Positions 17,383 through 25,955 are shown, numbered from the stretch's first letter. The stretch: 64,000 nucleotides of DNA from DASRBN01 sp035294305 (GCA_035294305.1 DATGLD010000049.1:1-64000); one strand, 5' to 3'. The notes: a model not told the origin generated them from the sequence alone. Made by a program: numbers and translations.

Positions 17383-18621
17383 TTATCTCGTCTCGCGTTC
17401 GCCAAGATAGCGGAATGGCTCACCGGCCTCGGCATAGGCCTGCTGGATCATGCTTTGAAATGTACCTGAGCCAAAGGTGGAGCGGCAGATCATGTCCGCC
17501 AGGTCGATCAGCATCGGAAAGCCGCGATGTTCTTGCAGCACGCTATCGGCCATTACGATGAGCGCCGCCAGGTGCGCGCAGTCGCGGTGCGCGTAAAACA
17601 TGCGCACCGGGGCCTGGGCCGATGCCCGGTACACTCCGATCACGATTTGCGGTCCCAGTTCCTCGACAAACTGCTGCACTCGCGCCTTCAATCCCGTCTG
17701 CACGGGCAGGTTTCCACGCGCGATATCGCGCATCGTTTGTAGCGGCGTGCCGACCAGCGCGAATTCAAGCGGGTTGAGCGCATCACCCAGGGTAAGCCAG
17801 ACGCGATCAGCGGGCGCGCTTACTACAAACACCCAACGCTTATGCTCTATCAGTAGTCCGCGCCACATCTTCATACTGTATTCCAGCAGCGGCATCTCGC
17901 CGTTGATGACCAGCCCTCCACCGGTCAGCAATTCGTATGGCGCAGGATGACCGTGACCCATGCGCCAGACGGCCTGAGATTTATGCAATAGAATGGCGCG
18001 TTCCGCGTATTCCATGATGCCGCGCTGCGTAAAATCGCTGAGCCGGTCGCGCCTGCTTTGTGTCGCGTCGGTGCTGTCACGCTTGCCGCGCTGCTTGAGC
18101 AAGGCTAAGGCTTCATCAATCGGGTCAGTGCCACCCACACGCAGGTCGCGGCGATACAGGCGATGCAGCCAGGTTCCCTGGTCTCCCCGGTACGACACAA
18201 GCGAGACGCCTATCTGCGCCAGCGTAATTGGCAGCGTATCGTGAACCATGCTCGTTCCATCGCAGGCCTCGACTCCTCCATTAAAGAGCAGCCCCCGGTG
18301 AATCTGCTCGATAGTCGCAACATCGACCTTGTAACACCCGGCATTTTCAGGTGCCTGTGGATGCTCAAAGGCACGCGGGAACAACTCCGAGCGAATGCGC
18401 TCACGGATGCGTCCACCCTGTTTTACCGCATCCGCAACCTCGCGCTCGAGTTTCGCGTACATATCCGCGAGGTCTTCCCCCAGTCGCCAGGTATTGATAT
18501 CGAGCGTATGATCCACCGACTCCCCAAACGCCGCCCGGAACTCATCGCCTCCCATTGCCAGGGCATTATCCCGACCGGGATCATCCGGTGGATGTTTGTC
18601 AGCCGCCTGGTCGCTTTGCAT
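17383..18621 (-). CDS. nurA: NurA-like nuclease
   Basis: A 412-residue protein of the NurA family, the 5'-3' nuclease partner of HerA. The family's first metal-binding aspartate is visible as ACDGTSM (D121). The later segments GIMEYAERAIL and a histidine/aspartate-containing C-terminal third (FYAHRDCAHL) fit the RNase H-like fold, although the divergence is high. The identification is strengthened by the 17-bp spacing to herA. The N-terminal ~40 residues are polar and may be an extension. The start at 18621 has only a weak GAAGA site. Confidence 0.75.
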   Translation of the reverse strand: MQSDQAADKHPPDDPGRDNALAMGGDEFRAAFGESVDHTLDINTWRLGEDLADMYAKLEREVADAVKQGGRIRERIRSELFPRAFEHPQAPENAGCYKVDVATIEQIHRGLLFNGGVEACDGTSMVHDTLPITLAQIGVSLVSYRGDQGTWLHRLYRRDLRVGGTDPIDEALALLKQRGKRDSTDATQSRRDRLSDFTQRGIMEYAERAILLHKSQAVWRMGHGHPAPYELLTGGGLVINGEMPLLEYSMKMWRGLLIEHKRWVFVVSAPADRVWLTLGDALNPLEFALVGTPLQTMRDIARGNLPVQTGLKARVQQFVEELGPQIVIGVYRASAQAPVRMFYAHRDCAHLAALIVMADSVLQEHRGFPMLIDLADMICRSTFGSGTFQSMIQQAYAEAGEPFRYLGERETR

Positions 18622-18684
18622 TGTAATCTTCTTCGGATAGGGTAGGGACCGGTAATGATTTTTTCACAATCAGATCAGGAAATC

Positions 18685-18751
18685 GTGTAGGGGCAGTGCC
18701 TGGTGCCTGCCTGGAGCCGCAACCGGGATAGGGACGAGCCGCTCGCTGTCC
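18685..18751. repeat. REP-like repeat
   Basis: TGTAGGGGCAGTGCCTGGTG at 18685 and GATAGGGACGAGCCGCTCGC at 18727 resemble the units at 4103-4226. It lies in the ImmA-NurA gap. Confidence 0.5.
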
Positions 18752-18826
18752 TTCCAGACGTGTTCCCCTACTCCTTGCTCTCTCTCTATTATATTCCCGA
18801 CTCCTGTGCTTATTTTGACACAAATA

Positions 18827-19588
18827 TTAGAAAATTTCATCCCCTGTTGCAAAAAGCCAGTCATACACACCCGATTCTCCCATTTGAGCCAGGATGTAAC
18901 GGGCGTAAGAATCGGCAATCGTCGCCGGCAAACCATAGGTAACAATCAGTTGCTGCGTTAAAAAGGACAAGCGCTGGTTAAAGCCGCGTGGGGCGGTTGA
19001 TACAATCATCATCTCCTGCAAGCATGAAGCGGGCGCGAGCAATTCCAGGGCAAGACGGTCGGCGCGATTCTCGATATCAAGTACAATCGATGCTGGCAGG
19101 CCCTCATCCGGTCGTTCCATGAAATGACTCATTGGGCCTAAAGAAACATCGCTGAGCGCAGCATGGAGTTGCTCCGAAATCGTGGGCGGTCGCTCACCAT
19201 CGAGTACCGCGAGAATGGACGGGCCAAGAATTGTGATCGCGCGCCGGCGCGGAGCCTGGTAATCGAGTAGGAAATGCGCCAGTTCGTGCGCCAGGGTAAA
19301 ACGCTGCTCATCTCCGGAGTCGCCGGCATCGTAAAAAATAGTACCCTTATCTCTATCGGCCAGCAGGCACCCGTGCAGGCGGCGATTATATCCCGGCATA
19401 TCATAGGCAATGCGCACCTTTTGTGTCCACTCCAGCACATCAGCAACGCGCAGGCCCGGAACTCCGTATAGCTCAAGTGGCATTGTCAGCGTAATGGCCA
19501 TTTTTATATCGCCAGGATAGCTGGGCGCTTCTCCCACCAGCGCCCAGAACTCCTGCGCCGTATGCTCGATGAGAAAGGCACTATTCAT
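18827..19588 (-). CDS. ImmA/IrrE-family zinc metallopeptidase
   Basis: A 253-residue protein with the HEXXH zinc motif AHELAHFLLDY (H101, E102, H105) and a downstream ENRADRLALELLAP helix that supplies the third ligand, as in ImmA/IrrE. Such peptidases usually cleave a partner Xre-type repressor in response to stress or phage. The start at 19588 overlaps the preceding gene by 8 bp and has its own GAGGCAGGGG site; longer frames upstream lie inside that gene. The adjacent helix-turn-helix-like and sigma-like proteins are the obvious partners or targets. Confidence 0.87.
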   Translation of the reverse strand: MNSAFLIEHTAQEFWALVGEAPSYPGDIKMAITLTMPLELYGVPGLRVADVLEWTQKVRIAYDMPGYNRRLHGCLLADRDKGTIFYDAGDSGDEQRFTLAHELAHFLLDYQAPRRRAITILGPSILAVLDGERPPTISEQLHAALSDVSLGPMSHFMERPDEGLPASIVLDIENRADRLALELLAPASCLQEMMIVSTAPRGFNQRLSFLTQQLIVTYGLPATIADSYARYILAQMGESGVYDWLFATGDEIF

Positions 19589-19961
19589 CGCCTGCCCCTG
19601 CCTCATCTTCATCATCGTCATAATCGCGTGCGGCCAGCAGCGCCGGTAGAGCGGCATTCTGCCTGGAACTGAGCGCCTCTCGCGACTCGGCGGCACGGAT
19701 CAACAGCGCCAGTTGCATCACATCAGCCTGAATATAGCGGGCGATACGCTCGATGTCCTGGCGAAAATGAGGGGCCGGTCGAGGACGCTCGCAGAGAGCA
19801 AGCTTTGGCAGCACCTCAATATTGCATCTCAACTTAGCCGCGAGTTGCTGATCATCCAGCCCTTCCTGCTCCTGGTAGAGCGCAAGCGGCCCGGCCAGCA
19901 GATTTGGGCGTCCCTGGGCAAGCAATGCCAGGCGCTCGAGAGATGGATGCTTGGAATTCAT
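19581..19961 (-). CDS. Small Xre-like helix-turn-helix protein
   Basis: A 126-residue protein whose segment from LALYQEQEGLDDQQLAAKLR to LPKLALCERPRP resembles a degenerate Xre-type helix-turn-helix, followed by a helical region and a very acidic tail (DYDDDEDEAGAGDE). Its start overlaps the sigma-like stop (ATGA) and its stop overlaps the ImmA start by 8 bp, so the three are translationally coupled. It could be the repressor or adaptor cut by the peptidase. The acidic tail instead recalls DNA-mimic or anti-sigma regions. Function is inferred from context. Confidence 0.65.
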   Translation of the reverse strand: MNSKHPSLERLALLAQGRPNLLAGPLALYQEQEGLDDQQLAAKLRCNIEVLPKLALCERPRPAPHFRQDIERIARYIQADVMQLALLIRAAESREALSSRQNAALPALLAARDYDDDEDEAGAGDE

Positions 19962-20587
19962 GAGATTGTTCCTCCTGTGCGTTGAAGCTCTTGTGTGATG
20001 CGGCGGCGTAATCGCCGCGTGATGCGATTTTTTACCAGTTGGACCTGTTTGAGCCGCTCATCTTCGGGCCCGTCACTAAGCCCCAGTACGCGTGCGTATG
20101 GTTCCGGCGAGCGAATGCCATTCATGAGCAGGGTCACGATACGTCGTTCACGGGCATCGGGAAATGTCCGGTTGATAATCTGCCAGAGCGCCTCCGCTTG
20201 CACATGCCCCTCTACCATATCCGCGATGCCCAGGCTATCTGCTATATCTTGCTCCTGAAAATTGGGGTCGAAGAGAGATACCTGGTGCCTTGTAATGCGC
20301 TGTTCCTTGGCCCGCGCATTCTGGAAGTCGCGATAGGCGGCCATCGCAAGATAACTACGCAGGCCCGCGCGTCCCGGATCATATCTCTCCGGCTTATCCT
20401 GGTAATCTAGCAGCGCCTGGCCGACAGACTCTTCAACCAGCGTGGCATCGCAGTTGCTGCCCGCACGCCTGCCTACATCCTGCACCAGTGGAGCATAAAG
20501 CGCCTCGGCAAGCTGCGCAAAAGCAATCGGGTCATCCCTGGCGAGAATACGTTGATGAAAGTCATACTCTTGTGCTGTTGCTTTCAT
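19958..20587 (-). CDS. Sigma-70-like (ECF-type) protein
   Basis: A 209-residue protein resembling an RNA polymerase ECF sigma factor. A region 2-like part runs from DPIAFAQLAEALYAPLVQDV through VEESVGQALLDYQDKPERYD and LRSYLAMAAYRDFQNARAKE. A divergent region 4 includes ARERRIVTLLMNGIRSP and a basic C-terminus (NRITRRLRRRITQEL). The ATG at 20587 has an AAGGAG site. It heads a tightly overlapping operon with the Xre-like and ImmA genes. It may direct the operon's own transcription, or be the peptidase target; neither is shown. Confidence 0.7.
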   Translation of the reverse strand: MKATAQEYDFHQRILARDDPIAFAQLAEALYAPLVQDVGRRAGSNCDATLVEESVGQALLDYQDKPERYDPGRAGLRSYLAMAAYRDFQNARAKEQRITRHQVSLFDPNFQEQDIADSLGIADMVEGHVQAEALWQIINRTFPDARERRIVTLLMNGIRSPEPYARVLGLSDGPEDERLKQVQLVKNRITRRLRRRITQELQRTGGTIS

Positions 20588-20691
20588 GTTACTAGTGACT
20601 CCTTGTCGCTATGATTATTATGCTGTATGCTGTTCCCATAGCAAAGCCGAATTTTGACAAATCGTGCGGAAAATTCCAAATCGATAGATTT

Positions 20692-22095
20692 TTACGGTCG
20701 CTTGAACACCAGCACATACTCTTCGGGATAGGCACGCACATCGCTCTGCGCAGTTGAGGAGAAACGCCCGGACTTCTTATCGCGTGTAGCTACGAGCACG
20801 CGAGCAGGTACCTTGCGCACAATCGTGCGTTCCACTTCCAGCCCAAGCTGGACGGCCATTTCACAGAGCCCCTGTGAGGTTGGAATGGTAATACCACGAC
20901 GATAAGAATCGCCGACGATCAGTACCAGGTGTTTGCCTGGCATAGTGACCCGCGCCATCTCGCTCATGGCAAGGGACATGTCCTGAAAATAGTGCTGCAA
21001 GGCGCGCACCTCGCGATATACCGTCTGGGTCAATGAGCCCTCTGCCAGGAGCATTAGCTCGCCCAGGGCGGCATCGACGCTGGTGGAACCACTGGGATGC
21101 GATGTGGAATGTCCCGATGATGCCAGGCGAGAGACACCTTTCGAGCCAATCAAGGCTTCCTCGGCAGGAGAAATGATACCATAACGCTCGAACCAGAGCT
21201 GGGTAAGCTGGTGGATTTCTTTGTATTCATAGCAGGTGGCGTAGGGCGGGCTGGTAACGAGTAAATCAAGCGAGGCATCAGGCAAGCTCAACCGGCGCAC
21301 GTCTTCGTGATCAATGTGACACCGATTCCCCGTTGCAGCAGGGTCCAGTCCGCGTTGTTCGATATCCTGCCAGTAGAGGCGATTGCGCTTCAGCATGTCG
21401 CGTACCTGCCTGCGAAACTCCTCTACAGGATCGCCCAGCACCTTATTGACGTCTTTTTGTGCCTTGGTGCTGCCACTGAGCCAGGTGGAGCAACGCCGCA
21501 AAATATTTGAGAAGCCGCATAGGAAGAACGTGCGGATGTCGCCCTCGCTATACAGAAGGATCAGTTGAAGCAGAAGCGCCAGGCTCTCGCGATAGGGTAA
21601 TGGAAACCAGTAAGCGAGGCGTTCTTCCGCGCCGGCATGTGCGCTATCGATAGCCCCGATTGCCTCGATTTCAGATTGCGTCAAATGCCGTCTGCCAATA
21701 CGAGAAACCGTGCCAAGCTGGCCCTCAAGCTCTGCCCAGGCAACCAAAAGGTCAGAAGGGGCAAGCGGGCGGCATTTAGCGCGGCTGATGAGCAGGGCGA
21801 TCTGGCTGATATCCGCTCCCCAAAAGCGCCTGCCGGAGCGCAGGGCTTCGATTCCGGTCGTTCCTGAACCCACAAAAGGATCGCCGACCAGCTCGCCAGG
21901 AGCAGAATAGATTTCGATGAGTCGTCGTACGAGTTGTGGAATGAATTTGGCAGGATAGCGATGATAGCCATGTGGCCCCCACAAAGTCTCCTCGCGCGTC
22001 AAATGCGCGAAAGACCAGTCTCCGGGCTCCAGGGTCTCTTCTTGACTGTTAAGTAAGGGATAGCTCTCTCCAGTAAGATGCACTTTTTGCGCCAT
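20692..22095 (-). CDS. Site-specific DNA methyltransferase (SPPY type)
   Basis: A 467-residue amino-methyltransferase. The AdoMet-binding motif DPFVGSGTTG (72-81) comes first, and the catalytic TSPPY (281-285) second, with a long insert between them that may hold target recognition. SPPY is common in N4-cytosine enzymes but also occurs in some N6-adenine ones, so the modified base is uncertain. The ATG at 22095 has a GAGGT site; an earlier frame to 22224 has no family features. No restriction endonuclease is adjacent, so it is an orphan, perhaps protecting the host from a nearby nuclease. Confidence 0.88.
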   Translation of the reverse strand: MAQKVHLTGESYPLLNSQEETLEPGDWSFAHLTREETLWGPHGYHRYPAKFIPQLVRRLIEIYSAPGELVGDPFVGSGTTGIEALRSGRRFWGADISQIALLISRAKCRPLAPSDLLVAWAELEGQLGTVSRIGRRHLTQSEIEAIGAIDSAHAGAEERLAYWFPLPYRESLALLLQLILLYSEGDIRTFFLCGFSNILRRCSTWLSGSTKAQKDVNKVLGDPVEEFRRQVRDMLKRNRLYWQDIEQRGLDPAATGNRCHIDHEDVRRLSLPDASLDLLVTSPPYATCYEYKEIHQLTQLWFERYGIISPAEEALIGSKGVSRLASSGHSTSHPSGSTSVDAALGELMLLAEGSLTQTVYREVRALQHYFQDMSLAMSEMARVTMPGKHLVLIVGDSYRRGITIPTSQGLCEMAVQLGLEVERTIVRKVPARVLVATRDKKSGRFSSTAQSDVRAYPEEYVLVFKRP

Positions 22096-22216
22096 GCACG
22101 CACCTCGTCTTTTGTTTTTCACGCATAGTGTATAGAAGCTCAGGCACTTTGACAAGGTATCATAACAGGGGTCGCGCGCTTGTCGAACTACACCGTGTGC
22201 TGAAGCCAGGGGGAAT

Positions 22217-22438
22217 TCTCTCAAATTCCACTTCGCGGAAAATGACCCTTTCGAGCCGGCTGAGGCGGTCGCCGAGGTAGAGCAGGAGATTCAGGCCGCG
22301 GGCGGACCGGTCACTGTCTATATCTATCCTGAAACCAAACACTGGTTCTTTGAAGAGAATCGCCCGGAATATGACGCCGGGGCAGCTCACCTGGCATGGG
22401 AACGCACCGTCGCGTTCTTGGACCAGCAACTTGATTAA
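22217..22438 (+). pseudogene. Dienelactone hydrolase C-terminal fragment
   Basis: One plus-strand frame reads SLKFHFAENDPFEPAEAVAE, then VYIYPETKHWFFEENRPEYD and HLAWERTVAFLDQQLD before a stop. This is the C-terminal third of a dienelactone hydrolase, including the catalytic Asp-His region (END..., KHWFF). No start codon, ribosome site or upstream domain precedes it; the sequence changes abruptly near 22215, close to the methyltransferase start. It is a remnant left by an insertion or deletion. Its stop overlaps the DinB stop. Confidence 0.75.
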
Positions 22439-22956
22439 GCGCCTGGAGAGTACCCCACCGCCGCCAGATCCGCCCGCATCTGCTCCAGGTGGGCGATCAA
22501 ATGCCCGGTGACAAATTCCTCGATGAACCAGTCGAGGGACTTTTCGCCGTAGCGCACGTGCACGCCCGTCGATTGCAGATCGCTATCCTTCAGCTTGCTC
22601 AATACCTCTTGCAGGCGGCCATAGCTCGGAGGTAGCAGCGCTTTAATCTGTTGCAGGCTATCGTGGCTATGCTCTTCGATGGCGCGCAGGCGTCCCTCGT
22701 GCTGCATCGTGCGCCCAAAATTCTGGCCAGGGTGCGCTACCAGTTTCTCGATCTCGTTGGCCCAGTAGGGCATGAATTCGACGATATGCGCCAGGTTCTG
22801 CATGATCGTCCACTCGTTTTCCGCCGGCGCTTGATAGAGTTTGCCCTGTTCTAATTGAGCTAACGGGCCATTCATAAGCTGGTTGAGTTCTTCGTAAGAA
22901 TGCTGAACACTCAGACGAATTGCCTCCACCTGTGGATTGGCTGGTGATGAAGCCAT
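22435..22956 (-). CDS. DinB-like superfamily protein
   Basis: A 173-residue four-helix DinB/YfiT-like protein. The family's metal-site histidines are suggested by NLAHIVEFMPYW and TGHLIAHLEQMR, with ENEWTIMQ before the first. Members are metal-dependent enzymes such as thiol transferases, or uncharacterised stress proteins. The stop overlaps that of the dienelactone hydrolase remnant on the other strand. It has no operon partner. Substrate unknown. Confidence 0.75.
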   Translation of the reverse strand: MASSPANPQVEAIRLSVQHSYEELNQLMNGPLAQLEQGKLYQAPAENEWTIMQNLAHIVEFMPYWANEIEKLVAHPGQNFGRTMQHEGRLRAIEEHSHDSLQQIKALLPPSYGRLQEVLSKLKDSDLQSTGVHVRYGEKSLDWFIEEFVTGHLIAHLEQMRADLAAVGYSPGA

Positions 22957-23040
22957 GTGTTTGCCCCTTTACTTGCAGAATATTTTCCTCCATTATGCTA
23001 TAGAAATCGGCAAACAACAACCACAAAAGCACTGGCGTGA

Positions 23041-23176
23041 GTGGCTCGTAGTCATTGTAAGGGCGGGGGCGGCCTGGCATGGGGATCTCTCTCCCCGACA
23101 CTTTTTCCCGTGGGGACAGCACTTGCCAGGCCGCATCAAAAAGTGCCGGGGAGAGAGATGGGGGTGGGGGACCACC
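23041..23176. repeat. Composite inverted repeat element, copy E
   Basis: The element begins with CGTAGTCATTGTAAGGGCGG, the inner arm of elements B and C. It then has its own hairpin: ATCTCTCTCCCCGACACTTT and the inverted match AAAGTGCCGGGGAGAGAGAT, around GGGGACAGCACTTGCCAGG. The second half matches 35923-35996. It fills most of the 416-bp DinB-transglycosylase gap, which has no other feature. Confidence 0.7.
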
Positions 23177-23372
23177 TGCTAGATCAATTCGCACTCTACA
23201 GCGCTCACCTTCGCTTCCTCCCGTGGTTAAGAAATGGTTGAGTTTTTGGGATTTTGGTACTATTTTTAACTCCTACATGTTCCAAAAATTGACGAACCCT
23301 GGTCTATACAGGTAGACTCACCAGTAAGTTGTGACGAAAACCGTAGTAGATAAGACTAGTAAGAGGTACGAT

Positions 23373-24332
23373 ATGCCGCAATTCCGCCCATTTGCACCAT
23401 TTCCGGAAACAAATGGAGTTGGCCTGATTGAAGTGCCAGAGGAAGAAAACATTCCAGTTTACGCGCCCAGAACGACCTCCCCTCTCAATTTATTTCCAGA
23501 ACAATCTGTGAGCACCGGTACTCGCACTACCGAAGAACTCAAACCTGTTTCAGATACACCCCCGTTTACAACCGGTCCCATCTCACTTACAAGCGCGCTC
23601 AAGGCCACGATGCCGGCAGATAAAATCGCTCAAAAGCGCATCGTGATTATTCCAGGCACTAATAAAAGCAGGATATCTAATGCGGCCGATGTACCGGCAA
23701 GGCGCAAGAATTCAAGGCTCCGCAATGGCATCATTCTTGCCATTATGGGAGTTATCCTGGTTACTACGCTGCTGTCATTGACTCCCCTGGCTTCCGGGCA
23801 GGGTTCGGCTCCCCCGCTGATTCGTTTCGGAAGCTGGGTGCAAACGCAGGTGGCGAACTGGCAGATTATTTCTCATGACAACACGCCGCCCGTTGCGCAG
23901 AATAATCCTCCTCAGATGCAAGCTCCCCCTCAGATGCAGTTGCCGAAAAGCCAGTATATTGCTATCGCGCAGCAGGATGCGATAAACGCAGGCATCTCTC
24001 CTGATTATTTTGTACGGCAGATCAACCAGGAGAGCGGCTTTAATCCCAACGCCTATTCCCCCTCCGGGGCCGAGGGAATCGCGCAATTCATGCCTGCTAC
24101 GGCCCGGGGACTCGGTATCGACCCCTGGAACCCCATTCAGGCATTGCAAGCTGCTGCTAATGTGATGGCCGGTTATAGCCACCAGTATGGCGGCAATTAC
24201 GCCATGGCCCTGGCCGCCTACAATGCCGGTTCCGGTACCGTTCAATGGGCCGTCCAGAGCTGCGGCTCGAACTGGATCAGCTGCCTGCCGGCGCAGACAC
24301 AGAATTATATCTATGTGATCATGGGGATATAA
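23373..24332 (+). CDS. Membrane-anchored lytic transglycosylase (SLT domain)
   Basis: A 319-residue protein that would cleave peptidoglycan glycan strands. The N-terminal ~110 residues are cytoplasmic and Pro/Thr-rich. A single membrane helix follows (NGIILAIMGVILVTTLLSLT), then a Gln/Pro linker and a C-terminal SLT domain with the catalytic glutamate in INQESGFNPNAYSPSGAEGI and the motifs FMPATARGLG and MALAAYNAG. The ATG at 23373 has an AAGAGGT site; a GTG at 23331 is a weaker alternative. It stands alone between repeat-rich and paa regions. Confidence 0.88.
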   Translation: MPQFRPFAPFPETNGVGLIEVPEEENIPVYAPRTTSPLNLFPEQSVSTGTRTTEELKPVSDTPPFTTGPISLTSALKATMPADKIAQKRIVIIPGTNKSRISNAADVPARRKNSRLRNGIILAIMGVILVTTLLSLTPLASGQGSAPPLIRFGSWVQTQVANWQIISHDNTPPVAQNNPPQMQAPPQMQLPKSQYIAIAQQDAINAGISPDYFVRQINQESGFNPNAYSPSGAEGIAQFMPATARGLGIDPWNPIQALQAAANVMAGYSHQYGGNYAMALAAYNAGSGTVQWAVQSCGSNWISCLPAQTQNYIYVIMGI

Positions 24333-24555
24333 ATCAGTGATGCGTCAAACATGAAGCTTAAGGAAGAAAGCAAATCAACCAGGTAAACAAAAATGGCAGC
24401 ATATCATTCCCGGGTTCGAGCGCAACCTCGATCAGTTTGACGTAAAGAACCATTGAAAGCAAGAGCAAAAAACAGAGCAGCGCTATGCGCTTCAGCGCTG
24501 AACGGGTACGCTCCCCCCTGGCTCACCGGAAAGCGGAAACAACAGCCTCTTTCAA
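24333..24555. other. Intergenic region upstream of paa operon
   Basis: No gene is supported between the transglycosylase and the paa promoter. The segment contains only a short dyad, CGCTATGCGCTTCAGCGCTG, near 24480. Confidence 0.5.
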
Positions 24556-24608
24556 CTTGACAACCCTCCTCGCTATACCATACAATTTGATATATCCATA
24601 TGGAGATA
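24556..24608 (+). promoter_or_regulatory. paa operon promoter and candidate operator
   Basis: TTGACA (24556-24561), an 18-bp spacer and TACAAT (24580-24585) form a good sigma-70 promoter. Just downstream, ATATATCCATATGGAGATAT (24589-24608) is a 20-bp palindrome with one mismatched pair, placed to block transcription. paa operons are often controlled by TetR- or GntR-type repressors relieved by phenylacetyl-CoA; no regulator gene is in the window. Confidence 0.55.
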
Positions 24609-24647
24609 TGAGAGTCACCGATGTGTATCTCAAAAGGAGCGTCACCT

Positions 24648-25598
24648 ATGACTACGACCGCCCTACGCAGCGAAGAGGACGTACTGAATCGCATCCACAA
24701 GCAGCAACTGATCGAGTCTATCGACCAGATGAGTCCTGTCTACCTGGAAGGAATGAAGCGCATTCTTACCGTCTCCGCTGATACAGAATTGATCAGCGCA
24801 CCCGCTTATTACCACGCCGCCGTCCACGCACCTTCTCTCAACACATTTGGTACCGCGATTTCTATTATACAGGACGAATTGGGGCATGCGCACATCGCTT
24901 ACCGGCTGATGCGCGACCTGGGCGTGGATACGGACGCATTGATCTTTGAGCGCGACCCTCGTAATTTCAAGTACCCGTATGCGTTTGATGTTCCGCTGGA
25001 TAGCTGGGTAGAGCTGGTCGTTGCCAACGCCTTCTACGACCGCGCCGGCTACACACTGCTCGGCGATGTCTACCAGAGTACGACCTTCGGCCCCTGGAAG
25101 CGCGCGCTGGTGAAGGTAGACAAGGAAGAGACGTTCCACCTGCGCCATGGCGAGCAGGGTATGCGCAGGATCAACCAGGACCGCGCCGGACACGAGGAAC
25201 TTCAGAAGGCCGTCGACTGGATGTTCCTGCTGACCGTCGAATGGTTCGGCCTGCCGGACGACCTCAAGAAGCATAGCGAACAGCTCGATTACGGCTTCAA
25301 GGGTCATAGCAACGACGAACTACGCCAGATCTGGATGTCCACTGCTGTGCCGTTGTGTAATGAACTACAGCTCAACGTTCCCGCGCACTATGATGAGGAG
25401 CAGAAAAAATACGTCATCGATTGCCCGTTCCCGGCGCATTTCGATGCCAGGGCCAAGCGCTGGCTGCTTGAAGATGGCCCCTGCACCTGGGACGATGTGA
25501 TGAAACGCTGGAAGGCGCGCGGCCCCAAGAACGAGGAATTTGTCGGCATGGTGCAGCGCGGCAAACGCGAGATGCTGCGCCTGTTGGAGCAGGACTGA
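24648..25598 (+). CDS. paaA: 1,2-phenylacetyl-CoA epoxidase, catalytic subunit PaaA
   Basis: A 316-residue PaaA, the diiron subunit of the multicomponent oxygenase that epoxidises phenylacetyl-CoA. Carboxylate/histidine ligands are visible in IIQDELGHAHIAYR and KEETFHLRHGEQG, the two ferritin-like diiron motifs. The ATG at 24648 has an AAAAGGAG site. Following genes encode PaaD (split), PaaB and PaaC, with 3-bp spacing to the DUF59 gene. A reductase (PaaE) is not seen nearby. Confidence 0.95.
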   Translation: MTTTALRSEEDVLNRIHKQQLIESIDQMSPVYLEGMKRILTVSADTELISAPAYYHAAVHAPSLNTFGTAISIIQDELGHAHIAYRLMRDLGVDTDALIFERDPRNFKYPYAFDVPLDSWVELVVANAFYDRAGYTLLGDVYQSTTFGPWKRALVKVDKEETFHLRHGEQGMRRINQDRAGHEELQKAVDWMFLLTVEWFGLPDDLKKHSEQLDYGFKGHSNDELRQIWMSTAVPLCNELQLNVPAHYDEEQKKYVIDCPFPAHFDARAKRWLLEDGPCTWDDVMKRWKARGPKNEEFVGMVQRGKREMLRLLEQD

Positions 25599-25601
25599 AT
25601 C

Positions 25602-25955
25602 ATGGCTACCACATATCCATCACTTGAAACCCATCCACAAAATGACACATTGTGTCCCGCTTTGTGGGATGCCCTGCGCGATGTAGAGGACCCGGAGATT
25701 CCTATTAGCGTTGTCGATATGGGCCTGATTGTTGATATAAAAGAACACGAGGGCATTGTTGATCTCAAGCTGACCTTTACGGCAATGGGATGTCCGGCGA
25801 TGGACTTCATCATGGACGATATTCGCGCGCGCCTGCTGCGCGAACCGGGTGTACGCGAAGTGCATATCGAGACCGTCTGGGACCCCGTCTGGACCAAGGC
25901 GCGGCTGAGCGAAGAAGGCATAGATATCCTGAGAACGTGGGGGATTGCGACATGA
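25602..25955 (+). CDS. paaD: PaaD N-terminal part, DUF59/MIP18 iron-sulfur assembly protein
   Basis: A 117-residue DUF59 protein with DVEDPEIPISVVDMGLI and FTAMGCPAMDFI, the latter holding the family's conserved cysteine. In most bacteria PaaD joins this domain to a zinc ribbon. Here the protein ends after DUF59, and a matching zinc ribbon is encoded separately at 27138-27353. It would mature the epoxidase or its reductase. Its stop overlaps the paaB start (ATGA). Confidence 0.88.
   Translation: MATTYPSLETHPQNDTLCPALWDALRDVEDPEIPISVVDMGLIVDIKEHEGIVDLKLTFTAMGCPAMDFIMDDIRARLLREPGVREVHIETVWDPVWTKARLSEEGIDILRTWGIAT

Noticed and set aside
22160..22429. Minus-strand open frame beside DinB
   Set aside because: It is the antisense of the dienelactone hydrolase remnant, which has a clear family match on the plus strand.
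24405..24440. Possible tRNA T-arm (GGGTTCGAGCGCAACCTC)
   Set aside because: No acceptor stem, anticodon arm or CCA-proximal pairing fits around it.
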